From Acanthosoma haemorrhoidale (lineage: Eukaryota; Arthropoda; Insecta; Hemiptera; Acanthosomatidae): 64,000 bases of DNA. The DNA lies in the NCBI GenBank assembly GCA_930367205.1, contig OV884011.1, positions 123,253,866-123,317,865 of the forward strand, given 5' to 3'. Each line of letters starts with the position of its first letter. The stretch's first letter is position 1. Both the position numbers and the translations under genes were made by a program. Positions 1-12,839 of this stretch are shown here, piece after piece. Below the pieces are notes generated by a model. The model ran no database searches and was not told where the DNA came from. It was given only the letters and a program-made list of their open reading frames with translations.

Positions 1-867
1 TGCGGTGGATAACTATAGATGAAGACAAGAATAATTTTATTATTTAAGAACGACTCTCGGCGGAAGTGGTATCCATTTCTATTTGAATACGTATTGGGTA
101 GATGTGTACTACGTTGCTGTTAACGGAGTTGTCAACTGTAAATGATTTCAATAGAATTGTCTACTAAATTGAAATGTGTCTGTAATCATTTGTAGTTTTA
201 AAGAGTTCAATGTGCCAGAAACTAAACATCAAATGGCATAGAAAGTATAAACTGTACTGGATGAATAAACTTCGAAATATATGAAACTGTATCATTGAAG
301 ATGTTCAAGTGCTAACGAAATTTTATCAAAAATAATTTTAGAAACTAAACCACCACTCTAAAAACTTTATGAATCAATCCCAACATGATTAGAATCATCA
401 GAGTGGTTAATTATTAATTTATTATGCAATAAAAAAACTGGGAAAAAAACGAAAGCAGCATTTCAGCAGAAATTGACAAAGTTGACACAAAACTTTTCCC
501 CTCCCTCCCTCACACTGAAACCTTTAAATTCAATATCAAGTTTCAACTTTGAATAACACTTACATATTCTAAGAATTTTTTCATGCATAATGAGCGGTAT
601 TCGTGCCCTCAGTCGTCAGATCAAAATAGAGGTCACAGTAAAAACCATATTTAATTCATATTATATTTTTTTTTTTAAATCGATTCAAGTTATAAAAAAA
701 AAGTTTAACCGTCTACTTTCGGGACGTACCAACTGCATTAGATTTTTCTATAAAGGAAGGCTGGTAGTGCGCTACTCAAATAAATATTAAACGCTTTTTT
801 AGTTATAAAACCTCTATTGATATAAATTTACAATCTACCTTATTAGACAATATCTAATTGGGATCAA

Positions 868-1177
868 TGATCTCATCCATCGTATATCTACAATTTGGAA
901 TTCGCACCATCATATGTACATAAGCGATACATATGTACAAATACACAGAGCTGTCACCATAGCATACGAAAACGGAAAGTATAGATTCCGGTGGCTCGGG
1001 GGATAGGATAATCTCATCCATTGGCACCGACCAGTGCCACGAGATCAGAAAATGTTCGGATAGACTGGCCAGGAATCCAGTCATGAATATATATCTCATC
1101 ACTGGCTCTAATATCATCGAGAAGGTTGATTGTATATGTTTTGGTTAAATTTCGTGGACTAAAAATGGATGAGATCA
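868..1177. repeat. 310-bp segment bounded by a 13-bp inverted repeat
   Basis: TGATCTCATCCAT at 868-880 and ATGGATGAGATCA at 1165-1177 are perfect complements, and a third related copy (ATCTCATCCATTGG) lies near 1011. It may be a small MITE, but no target duplication is clear. Confidence 0.3.
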
Positions 1178-2814
1178 AAGCTACAATAATATAGTTAGTT
1201 AGTATACTTGCTGTTCTTTTAACTATTCTTCTCGGGATGTTTGATTGACTGGATGTGCTAGATGTTTGACTTTTTTGCTGAGCTCTTTAGTCCGTGTGTC
1301 TAGATTGCTATTAGTATCTGTTTCAGTGATATTGATTGCATATTTTTAAGCAATAATTGCTAATACCAATCATTATTTTCCTTATTGAGAGATGAAATGA
1401 ACTTAGAAGTCATCTATAGAATTTTTCAAATCGTCTATTTAGTTCTTGTCTCTTTAGTCTCAATGTTAGTCTTCTCACAATATAAAAGCCTGACTAGATA
1501 CTGTACTGCATCGGGTACAGGGAGGGGGATGACATTCAAAATAACTAATGAGCGGGACTCGCGACGGAGGTTAAATGTAATAAAGGCGCATTTACCTTCA
1601 TTAGCTTTGATCAACCATTGCATCAAAGTTCAATCACGTTAAGGTTCCTTTGAAGGTTACAGGGTCCGGGCTGGCTAACATGGCCGCTGTGTAAGTATTG
1701 GGAGGAGATGGGATATAATTTAAGAAAAGAGAGTAATCAACAACAACAAAACGTGACCAAGCGATAATCTATATTAGTTTCAAATATTGAAGTTAAGCAG
1801 TCTATGAATCTATAATATAATCTTATACTCTGAGGTCTGGTTTAATCTAAATGCAAATTGTCGCAAACACTATAATTTTTGCAAATGGCCTTTTTTTTTA
1901 CATCTAACGTAAACCCATTTTATAATATTTCATAAATGTATTACGACATGAAAATAAAAATATTCCAATGAATATTAAATGATGAATTAGCCTTCAATCC
2001 ATATATTTAGCTGAGGAAACAATATTATAACCAGAGAACGTTCTACACTTCTGACATTGTATCAGGGCCAGCCAGTGTTCATGTACCAGTAAAAAAATGT
2101 GAATTTTTAGCACATATACCAATTTGAGATCAATTAAATATAGTTTTCGAGATTTTTCCTATATTGAATTTGTCAAATAGTAATTGAAAATCTGCGATTA
2201 TTATAAAAAATAAAAAAAAACTACGCATGCTCATCTTTAAATTAAAATACCGATTTTTAATTTTAATTCTCAAGACTATATTTTCATGAATATCTTAGAA
2301 ATTATTTTTCCATTATGTTTTTAATGCGGTTTTGCCTATGGGGAAAATCAGAGGTTTAATACGTACATTTAACTTTCTTAAGAATGATTAAAGATTTTTA
2401 CGGCTGTGATCGTAATGTACAGGTAGACTGGCAACACAAAAAGATCACCTTGTGCCACAAGGCAAGTAGTGACTCTCCCGTCGAGCTCATCAGCAAGGTC
2501 AGACCGACGTATGCATAAATCTGTCCGTGAAAATATTTAGCAATGAAAGGTGGTTTAAACGATTTGTAAGTTTACATAAGGGACTAGGTGTAAATAAATT
2601 GCTAAAAAATAAACTGGCTTTTTTCTTATATTTACAATAATATTTCATATAACCCAGTGATGGAGTTAGATTTTATATTAGCGTCAATAATTCTTAATAA
2701 AAATAGATCTTAAGGAGTTTTGGAACACCGTAAACTATAGGTTTACAAACAAATGGGATCGTCATGGGATCTCATTTAAGAACCAATAAAATTTTAGCGT
2801 TTTGCTTCTAATAG
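1178..2814. other. Intergenic, no gene identified
   Basis: This is AT-rich DNA. A slightly GC-richer patch at 1500-1700 ends in ATGGCCGCTGT|GTAAGT, which could be a first exon with an early donor, but nothing else supports it. I see no other structure except a GC-richer patch at 2400-2520 with no clear frame. Confidence 0.4.
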
Positions 2815-2900
2815 TATAATTAGTTAATCCAAGGATCAGTGTAATTGTCATTATGTTACAAATCTAATACTTAATTATATTCACTTACAAGATAAGTAGA
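2815..2900 (+). pseudogene. Possible second copy of the same RT fragment
   Basis: The 19-mer AGTTAATCCAAGGATCAGT (2822-2840) is identical to 58896-58914, where it encodes the QGS motif of an RT remnant. Following bases keep only partial similarity. This is suggestive of a shared LINE source. Confidence 0.25.
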
Positions 2901-3734
2901 AGTGAAGAAACGATATCATCAATAGGTATTCACGCTATTCAGAAATATTATAATTTCACAAATTAATACATATTGAACTAACTTGTAGAAAGTACTTTGT
3001 TTTTTTGGTAAACGAATTATAGTTTTTATTAGTTGGATTATGTTAGTCGTTACAAATACATCTTCCTACATAATCATTGGAAATCGTTCAGCATTTATTT
3101 CAAATCTTTTTTGTGTTACCATATTAAAAGAATCTTCAATTATTGAAAAAAGTTGTATATCCGAAATAGCTTCTAGGCTGGAATCAATAAATAATAAAAG
3201 TTACAGAGAAGTGGTCATAACACTACTTCCGTTATCATGTCTTGACTAAACAGGGTATTCTAGGTTATTTTAAATCAAAATATACCCTTCAAATTCCAGA
3301 TCCATTAAATCGTTTTTACGGCCATTGTAGATAAACAAGCATACGGACAGATAAATGACAATTTTCCCGTATTCGGACAAAATCTTTGCTCCTTTCCTTT
3401 CGGCATCAGAAAAATAGTAACGATTTGATTGCAATTTCATTAGGATTGAATTATTTTATTTGGTTTATACATAAAAATAATTACAAAAACAAATTGTAGG
3501 ACTCAGGATTTTTTGTGAAGAAAGGTTGATATTAAATTCATTAAAATATAATAGGTGCAAGCGTGATAGGTACCTTAATTAAACTTTTTTACTCCCTCAC
3601 ATTTTTTCAGTAGTTACTGTAGAACACATTCTCATTCTTAATTTAGGTAGATTAATTTGAGATGCACAAATAAATTTACAAACAGATCTATTGACATTGA
3701 AAGGAAGTAAAATATAACGAATTCACTATTGGAT

Positions 3735-3851
3735 TGGCTCTGTATGATAACGCCGTGGCGTGGCAGGTGAGCAGAGTTCACGTTTCTCATGCTGGGGTGG
3801 TGTGGGTTTGAATACCGGGTGAGCAGGATGAGTTTATGTAAAAAAAAAAAG
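3735..3851 (+). repeat. tRNA-derived SINE candidate
   Basis: A GC-rich block of about 110 bp stands out of AT-rich DNA, carries GGTTTGAATACC near 3807 (like the pol III B box GGTTCGANTCC) and TGGCGTGGCAGG about 55 bp before it (A-box-like), and ends in A11. No flanking duplication was found. Confidence 0.45.
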
Positions 3852-4618
3852 TGGCAAGTTTCATTTCACCAACTGCTTCCAATTAGGTAACGAAGTTGCC
3901 TAAATGATACACAGCAATAAATATTGGACCACGCTACTATTCTTTGTAAGGCTCAAGATCGAGAAGTATCGTTGTACTACAAAATTATGTTGTATTTTCT
4001 TTTCTTCAAGTTCCTCAAACCTGAGTATGACTCATTCTCAAATATAATAGGAACGACAACTAAATAATTAATATTTATGGGTTTTTTTTGGGGGGGGGCC
4101 GAAGAGATAACTCTTTTTTCAAACACATACGGAGCTACCATCTTCTCGATGTCTTTATGTAGGTTTATATTTTCCCAATGATATAGAGAAAATTATGTAA
4201 TTAATCAGAAATTTTAAGGGTAGATTCAACAACCCTCTGGATTAGGTATGGTTTGATCAAAATGTAATGACGGTATGTAATTTAAAAATTTCCGTATTCT
4301 TAAAAAGAAGCATGTGAGCTTTTCTCTCCGATTTATTATTTCTCAAGGCGCAGCTATTTAAAATGTATACTACTGATTTTACTCCGTGGTTTAGTACAAA
4401 TTCATTGTAAAATTAATATATAAACGTTTTAAAAAGTAAATATTTTAGAGCCAACTGTAGAAATAAGCTAATTAATATCCTTCTGTACGATTTCAATATG
4501 GCAATATATATTTAGACTTTAGATTTTGTAAGAAATTTTAAACTTGTTTTTAAACATTTTACATAAAAGAAATACGAAGTAGTTTTTTCATAATCATTTA
4601 TGATTAAGTAATGTTTAA

Positions 4619-4981
4619 GGCATGGTGCACAAATACACTTTATAAACATACGGTGTAGTAATTACAGGTTAAAGTACATAGGATATAAAGGAGTAGTGTA
4701 CGCATAGCTCCGGCGAAGTTGGGGACGTTTTTACTAACCATTTTCAATAAATGGATGTGGGTACATTTCTGGCTGGGTAGCCAGTGTAGTATATTTTGTT
4801 TTTATAAACTATGTTAACAAATATAAAACGTCTTCTTCTATTGACATCGATCGTTTGCACCCTAGGCACTCGAATGCTTCAATTCATGCAGTGCGGTAGC
4901 GGATGCATAAGGATGTGTGCATTGCATTGCTACTACCCCGCAGTGACACCGTCATTTAAAACCCGTAGTGTGCACCAGGCC
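4619..4981. mobile_element. PIF/Harbinger-like MITE, 363 bp
   Basis: The ends are GGCATGGTGCAC and GTGCACCAGGCC, 12-bp terminal inverted repeats with one mismatch, flanked on both sides by TAA (4616-4618 and 4982-4984). Three-base TWA duplications are typical of PIF/Harbinger. The interior is non-coding and has GC-rich imperfect palindromes (GCGGTAGC...GCTACTACCCCGC) near 4900. Confidence 0.75.
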
Positions 4982-5294
4982 TAAAAGCAAGAATTCACAG
5001 TTCCACCGGAACTACCTCTGAATATTTTTTATTCACATTCTACGTCATTTGCTCGTTTATTAAAATTTCCAAAATTCAAAATAGATATAACAAAGTTTTC
5101 GTTACTAAAATTTTAAAACAAATTGTTATATTGTAGAATAAATGGCAATGGCACTGTGCTTAGGACCAATTACTTGATCAAGGATTTTCTAATAAATTGT
5201 TTAAACTATTTTCTTTCAATCCGACGAGTGCTCCAAAAAAACACAATGAGTTAATTTAGGAATAATAAATGTAAAAAATAAATAAAAAACTCAC

Positions 5295-5575
5295 TTTGGA
5301 GCAAGAGACAGACGAGACGATCTATTCGCGGGGAGGAGAGACGTCGAAACAGGAGATGGACGACGAGGAGACTGTAGGACCGGGGTCCGAGGCAGCCTGC
5401 CACCGCCGACAGCAGCCGAACATGACCGATCACAACCGAACACAGTACTCGGCCTGGGACAAATGGCCTGATGGTGATTGAACGCGGAGTCGACAGGGGA
5501 CATTTAGTGGCCTTCGCTTCTTCTTTGTCTTCCACCCTCCAACACAGTGTTGCAGTGGTGAAAGCTGAGTGAATC
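5295..5575 (-). promoter_or_regulatory. Candidate promoter and non-coding first exon, minus strand
   Basis: This CpG-containing GC-rich island of about 300 bp lies in AT-rich DNA. On the minus strand it runs from an initiator-like TTCACTCAG near 5571 to a strong donor, CCAAA|GTGAGT, at 5295/5294. Open frames on both strands cross it but look like chance products of composition. The pattern fits a 5' UTR exon of a gene whose later exons lie to the left or outside the window. I found no matching downstream exon. Confidence 0.35.
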
Positions 5576-5599
5576 TTTCCGAGCAATGGATCTAATTGA

Positions 5600-8500
5600 A
5601 AGCAAGGTTTTCAGTTCTAAATACTTCTATAAAGAATATGGAGGAAGGAACGTTTATATTATCTTTATGTATTACTAGTTCTATGACTGAAAAACTTCGC
5701 AATTATTTATGTACAAGGAGGATTATTTACACAATCTTATACAAACAAAAACTGGCAATACCATCAGGTAGTACTACTTACTATACAGGTACTAAACAAT
5801 GAAAACATTAATCGTTACGAGTTCAAAAACTACTATTATAAATCAGAAAGAGATATTGTTTCTTAACACCCTCTTCAGTTGATAAAATTTTTTTTAAGCC
5901 CGAAATTAGCAACTAATTCATTAATAAAAAACACTTCATCGTTTTTCATGGGAGGGATTTAATTTTCAGCATCGAGTAAAATTTCCATGCAAAATATCAT
6001 GTGTGTAAAACTAGGGTTGTGAATAAGATAGCAAACAATTTTCATGGCAAATTTAGTGAATTTGTGTTATTAAACATCATAAAACAGCCAACATGATACA
6101 TATTATTAACCATATAATAATACTAATACTATAATAATAATAATACTATACTCAATATCATAGAAAAATATTTATTTATGACTGCTGATTAATAAAAGAA
6201 CTCTACATAACACAAAAAAATAATGGCATCGCACTTCAGTTTTTTATTGCAATTCCGTTATTGCTGCGAAAACGATTTTAATGGTCAAATTAAACGCTTT
6301 TAGTAATCAAATTCCAAACTCAGGATACGCAATACACAATCAAACTGACACGATATTTGATACCCTAGCCATATTGATAGATAAATAATAATTTTTTAAT
6401 TCAAAGTAATTGATAAACTAATAGCCCTTTATCACTATTTACTGGAGTGCTTTTTCGGTATTTTAGGAGCATCAAGAAGAAAACATTCCTTCAAAAAAAT
6501 CACCTCACCCACAGCACTTGATGCACATGCCTCAACATCAAAATCTTTAATCTGATGCCCTACTTAATATGATTCATTAATTTCAAGGGATTGCATTTAT
6601 TTTATGTGTTTCTCCCGTTGGCCTGTTGGTTATGTAAGGTTATCCGAAAAATACTCGAATGATGACCAGGCAAACATTCAGCTTATCAATATTGTACTGC
6701 ATACGCAATACACTGTATATTGGAATATTTGTGTGTATTGGATTGGCTCAAAAAGTTATATACTTTGCACAAAAACATCACGAAAGCCTCTAGTTTTCAA
6801 CATTAAAATAACTGTTACAAGCAAAACTATATTTAAACTTTTTTTTTTCTCCGGCTAATATCATAACTATAAAACTAGTGGGATTATATAAAACAACCAG
6901 TAATTATTAACTCATTAGATAAACCTCTTTCTTATAATTTTTAGTTCTATAAATCTTATTGAAAAGTAGTAAAATTACTGAACAAATAATTTGTTCAGGT
7001 CTCAATAATTCTATGATAATAATACTAACATTTATTGTTTTTTTTATCCTTGAGGCTGGTGCATATGGCAAATAACGTTATAATTTTATTTCTTGAAACA
7101 ACGGTGACCTGTTTTTAAATAGGTGTAAAAGCAATTGGGTAAATCGGGGAAGTTAAGCAAATTTTATTTTTGTTAAAGATTTGGTTTAATAAGATTTATT
7201 AAAATAAAACTTTTGTTTCTCAAAATTTGAAAGAATACTACACGTTGTGCAAGGGTACAAGACTACCTTAATGATGCCCACAGTTGACCGGCGCTGTAAA
7301 CCAACACTTCCGCAACACTTCACGGTATTGCAAAATAGTGTTTACTGTTTATCATTTTTTCACGGCGGTGCCTCAATAAGTTCTGCAGGAATTTATCAAA
7401 AACAGAAATCTAAATTGCGAACTGGTTTTTATTTATAAGCAATCCTTCGGCGGAAAATGATAATACGACATCAGCATAAAATCTATAAATACGATTTTTT
7501 TATTATTGGCTGACATAACTTTATTTGTTAAAATATATTTGAAAATAGTTTTTCTTTACCGTTTTTATTGTGCCCTTAGCCAAATGACAAAAAACTTTAT
7601 AAAGTAAATAGCTACTGAGAACATACATGTCAATAGAGTCCTGACATTTTTTCGTTCTGCGTTTTTACCCGACTCCCCGTAATTGCATTTTAGCCATAAA
7701 CAAATCAGCGTGTTTTGTGGTTCTTTAACAAGCCTTAAAAATAATCCACAACCATATATCATACCCCAAGACTAGCAGACAAAATACCTGAGTATCAGTA
7801 GAGCTTCTCCCCACGAGCTTGGCAATTATTATTATCATTGATTTGAGAATTTATTCAACTTACAACCGCTTAAGTACGACAATTAAAGTAAACTGCCGAT
7901 GACTGTTATAGATGCTTTGGTGTTACCGACAGTTGAAAACGTAAAGTACATTAAACTAATACTGATTATAATGAACTGTAGTCTATTTACAAATTACTTT
8001 CATATAAAGGAACACATTACATCTATAGGCCACTTTTATATCAATCCTAAAATTATGCTAATTTACAAAAGGATAAAGTTATGTTTTATATTTACAGTCT
8101 AATTTATATTTAATTATTGTGAGACAATAAACCAAAGAACTACTATAAACCAAAAAATAAAAATATTGAAGAAAAGATGGGTGTCGTATCGGAGATATTT
8201 TGAAATCGTCAACTGACCAATGAATTAATAAGAAGGTTTTGTTGGAACCTAGTTGTCAATGTTAGCCAGTCGGTTATCTGCAGGGCCCGGTTCCTTCGTA
8301 AGATGCTTGTAATAACTGTAAACATACTGTCATGTTGTTCATAATGGCTAACCAAACACTTCGCACTAAATGTTATCAGCGCTGTTATGTTGATATTCCA
8401 TAATGATTTGGAATAATATGGGGAAATTGTACCAATGTTTAATTAAACTCCATGATAGGTTAACCGGCAATAATGTTGTACATTAGATACATGGATAGAG

Positions 8501-9720
8501 GGAGGGGGGACAGAGGTACTTACAACACTGCACAAAGCAGAAGACAATTCTGATGGTACATAAAACTGATGAACTTTATATGAACTATTATATTTTACAT
8601 GAAATTGTGTTTTCTGAACAGTAATTGGTTGGAAAATTATGTCCAAAGTTCCATGTCGTAACACCATTTATGAATAATTGAGACTTGAAACTAAAACATA
8701 AGCTTCCATTGATACAGACAGGCAAATGAAGGAAGAGAAGCAAATGGAGTCTAGCTTTATTAGGCGGCTGGAGATAGCTGAATGCAGCGGTCTAACCAAC
8801 TTTCTAATCAGCCTGCTTTGTTCCAGGCTATGGCTGTGACAAAGTTAATTTATAGTTAACAGCTGTTTTCTTCCGCCAACTTCCTAGAAGCTCCATCTGT
8901 GTATTTTTATTCCTAAGTTGTTGTTTTTTTTTTCAAAATAAAAACTTGGGGTTTAGAAACAAAAAAAAATAATATTGGTGTATAATAATTAAAACTATAA
9001 GAAATTTAATAACTGTGTACTGTAGTATTTTAGGTTAGGTTCAGGGTAATAAAATTTTATGATATTGACATCCACTGTTCTAAGGAACACTTCTTTATTT
9101 AGTTTTAACAGAAACAAAATACCACACTGTAAGAACTAAGAGAGAGATTTTTTTTCCAAGTCCTTCTATCTCCACACTCGGCACTTGACTATCTACAACA
9201 AACACAATCTCACACACAACCTTCAGTTAATAATACGTTAAGGCTAAGTTAATTCGTCATTACTGGACGGACGAAACCTCAGCGATCAATAAGGCCGTTA
9301 CAACTGTAATCAAGATATAGCAACTTGAAGAGACTATCTCATGATATTCTTGAGCACACCATTTTTTAATTCAACTGCCTATAATTTATTATTATTTCTC
9401 TGTTGTCTAGGTCCGGTTTCAGGGATTAAAAACGAGATCGTGTATTGTTTATTATCGTTGATCTCTTAAAAATACTAAATTTGACTCAAAGGTGTCATTT
9501 AAGCAAAATAAAGCATGCGTGCTATACCATTTCCTAAAAATCTAGATAAATCGCAAGTTTGATAGCTGTTCATCAAAAACAATAGATGTTACAGGTGTCA
9601 AAAGATTTTTGATTATTCTAGGAATACCAAAGTTTAGAATCCAAATAATGAACGTTCGTGAAACCCGTGACTTGATTAGTTAACATCACATACTTCTTAA
9701 TCTTATTTTGGAATGCACCT
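5600..9720. other. Intergenic AT-rich DNA
   Basis: I see no coding region or recognisable element. Short open frames here have random composition. T-runs and trinucleotide AAT patches near 6115-6150 are the only low-complexity features. Confidence 0.5.
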
Positions 9721-9721
9721 G

Positions 9722-9795
9722 AAGCCTAATTATTAGCACGCTTGCTAATAACTGGGAAGACCCAGGTTCAAACCCCGGAAACACCTAAAGATTTT
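9722..9795 (+). repeat. tRNA-like pol III promoter block (SINE or tRNA relic)
   Basis: GGTTCAAACCCC at 9765-9776 is a near-perfect B box, and TTAGCACGCTTGC about 30 bp upstream is A-box-like. A T7 run follows. The predicted arms do not make a full cloverleaf, so I do not call a tRNA gene. Confidence 0.4.
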
Positions 9796-9799
9796 TTTG

Positions 9800-12130
9800 G
9801 GGAATGAGGTCAACTTATCCTCGTGACGATAAATGAGTGACTAACTGGAATTAAAGCGTAGCACCATCTGCACCAGAACCTTAGCACCATCCAGTTACAG
9901 ATACCAGTTATAGCGACAACCTTCGATAGGTTCTCTTCATGAAGTGTTACGCCATTAATTTGTTTTTTTACTACCCATACTTCTTTTCTGCCTTCAGCCA
10001 TCTGTAATTAATTTTTTAATTGAATGTTGTACATCCCCCAGTCAAAGCCCTAATAAAACGTGTGCGCTACGCTCCCCGAAGAAGAAATAAAAAATGCTAT
10101 TTTCACCCCCTAAGGAACAAGGAGTGAATGAGACCTGTATTGCCCACTTGCTCCCAAGTTGCCCCTTGTTGCGCAAAAGGGGAGCATAAGGCTGGGCAGA
10201 AGATTACTCCTTTAGGACAGAAAGCGGCCCCCACCAGAATTGTTCTACCTCCAGCATGAATAAACTTACACCTTGGCCTCGCCTCGGTGTGAAATGTTTT
10301 TTTCCTCACACTCCAGTTTTTTTTTAACTGCTGAGAACAAAGGTTTTTTATATAAGCAGTCCACCATGCTGTTCTTACTATTAATTTCCCACCTCCGAGT
10401 GAGCAGTAAATCACAGTAGGTTAAGGGACATTTGTACTGTAAAATCGTGTACAACTGCTAACATCCAGCAAAACTCTGTGTTACCTGGAGCAACTTGTTA
10501 TAAATATGACACAAAAAGTAACAAAGTTGGTATAAATATGACAACTTACAAGCTGTAAACAACTTTGAATAACTAAGACATCACCTGTATCACTAACGGA
10601 AGGGCTGGGATGGAGTTGACAAGTTACACTAATTGAAAACCACCCATATCAGTTTTTATCCCGTATATACCTTTCGCTCCTACAGATCTCCCATTTAACT
10701 GTAAGAAATTTCAAAATCCAGTGAGATGAACAATTTTTAATCAAGATCAACTTACAGGGGCAGTCTATTAAGTACTACAGAGCGGAGGTATATTTCCAGG
10801 TTAATTCATGTAGCGATCGTTTAGTGAACGTAGACTTGAAAACGGGTGCAATGAAAATAGTCTAATTGCGTTAAGATTGTCACTAGGGCGAAGCCGTGTG
10901 CAAACAAACTACTTAGTTAATATGAAATATTCTAATATAAGTGTAACTGAAATAGATCAAGTCATAAGCAAGAGACAACAGGTTTATGTGCCACGTTATA
11001 GATAAGCAAAAACCTATAATCTTATATAAATACAGCTGATATATAAATAAAACTTATATTTACTAATAAAAAGAAACAATCAATGTCCCTGAAATAATTA
11101 GTTTCTTACTGGCAGTGGTTCAGAAACTTTGTATTGTCAAAAAATATTAACGCAAATTACAAAATTACAAGGTACTTGAATCTTAGTGGTCTACTAATAT
11201 CTTAAAATATTTGGCTTCTATTTACTACCTTAACTCCCAATTCGAGGCCACTTAATTTCCAGCTCGAAAAAATATTTTTTCCAAATTTAGAAAAAATGCA
11301 ACGTAAATTAGGTCCCGTGGTCAAAACGATTCCAATAGATTTTCCAAGTTCGGAACAAGATTTCTTCATGCTGGCCAATGCTGAGTCTGCAGTTTCCTTT
11401 TTTACTGGGTGATCTCGCTAGGGCTCTTAAGAATCAAGAATTCCCCAAACGCCAGAAAATTGCACCGGTTACGTCGCGAGAAGCTCAATTCCTTCTAATC
11501 AAATTTTCCTGACGCAATCATCAAGTAAAGAAGTCATTTTTTCATGTTGATTTTCTTATATCTTTCAATATACTGAGAGTTATGAAATTACGACCAGGAG
11601 TTTCACAGTTGTAGTATATCTTTGCCGACTTAGGTTAGCGTTACAAAATTGCCTACAGTAAGGCATAAACATTAAACAAAGTATCAAAAATAATATATAA
11701 ATAACCATTCATTTTATTCAAAACAAAAATAAATAACTGATCAGCAATTAAACAGTTAATTTAACCAGGCCTGATTGATAGTAACTATAAATAACGAAAA
11801 AAGTTTATAGTCACGATACGATGTTTCGGAGAAGAGTGCGTATAGTCAACCGCAGGTCCTTGCAGCTCTGCGCAAGGAGAGCTCTGTAGACGAGATAGGC
11901 CGAGAAGTCCAAATTTGAAACAACTTCTTGTTCGCAGGGGAACAGGCCCGTATTCTGCTATCTTCATCGCTGACTAAGCCAAGCTCAAGCCTAAAGCCTT
12001 GTCCCCTTATACGCAATGTCCTATTAATTTACATATTGGGTACTTGTCAAATTTTTCAAAGAATGTTTTCAAAAAATTTGAGTGGTTTAATAAAATGTTT
12101 TCTGATAACTGCTCCTTAATTGTATTGAAA
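9800..12130. other. Intergenic DNA with unassigned GC-richer patches
   Basis: A 103-codon minus-strand frame at 10103-10414 and GC-richer DNA at 10040-10260 and 11820-11990 lack family features. I see nothing I can name. Confidence 0.4.
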
Positions 12131-12136
12131 ACTTGA

Positions 12137-12838
12137 GTATCCTAGTCGTTCCAATTCCACTTATTTTGCTGTTTTAGAAGTCTATTTAATTTTCCGAAAT
12201 GATGTGAATAATGTTGGGAGAACATCTGATAATAACTGGTTAAACCATGAAAAGATTTTAGTTGATTTCTATTTTTCGGTATTGGGAAATTGAGTAATAA
12301 TTTGACTTTATTTGGTTGTGGCATATTACCCTATGGTGTTAAAATGTATCCCACGTAATCCAATTTGTCCTTGAAAATTTGACACTTATTGAAAATAATT
12401 GTTACATGGTATTCCTGTCATTTGTTGAATAGGCGTTCTAGCATGTCAGTATGTTGTTCTAAGGAATTGGTTAATAATAAAATGGCGTCAACGTAAATCT
12501 GAATGTAAGGTTTAAACTCCTCTAATATTGGGTTCAATGCCCTACTTAAAGCAGCTGAACTTAATTTTAATCTAAAAGGAAGCTTTTTTATACTGATATG
12601 TTCCCCCATTAAAAATTAAAGCCATATATTTTCCTGAGTTTTCATGAAGTTCTACCTGATAAAACTTTTCGTCAGGTCGATTTTTCGGTATTGGAAAATC
12701 TAGTATTAATTTGACTTTATTTGGTTGTGGCGTATTACCCTGTGGTGTTAAAACGTAATACAATTTGTCCTTAAAAATTTGACACTTACTGAAATTAATT
12801 TATACATGATATTCCCATCATTTGTTGAATAGGCGTGC
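12137..12838 (-). pseudogene. Ty3/gypsy reverse-transcriptase fragment with an internal duplication
   Basis: On the minus strand from about 12675 one reads KFYQVELHENSGKYMALIFN, FRLKLSSAALSRALNPILEE, the active site as YVDA, NSLEQHTDMLERLFNK, and then PQPNKVKLLLNFPIPKNRNQ and LKSFHGLTSYYQMFSQHYS. A second copy of the FNKCQIF...PIPKNR segment (about 12838-12680) precedes it and joins directly to PDEKFYQ. The second catalytic Asp of YVDD is Ala. No LTRs or integrase were found nearby. Confidence 0.85.
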
Positions 12839-12839
12839 T

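Noticed and set aside
5251..5586. Overlapping frames of 111, 70 and 61 codons in the GC-rich island
   Set aside because: All are open because of base composition; the pattern of initiator plus donor fits a 5' UTR better than a protein.
9722..9795. tRNA gene
   Set aside because: The B box is good but acceptor and anticodon arms do not fold, so only a tRNA-like repeat is claimed.
10103..10414. 103-codon minus-strand frame
   Set aside because: No conserved motif, no splice context and odd Trp/Cys-rich composition; probably chance.
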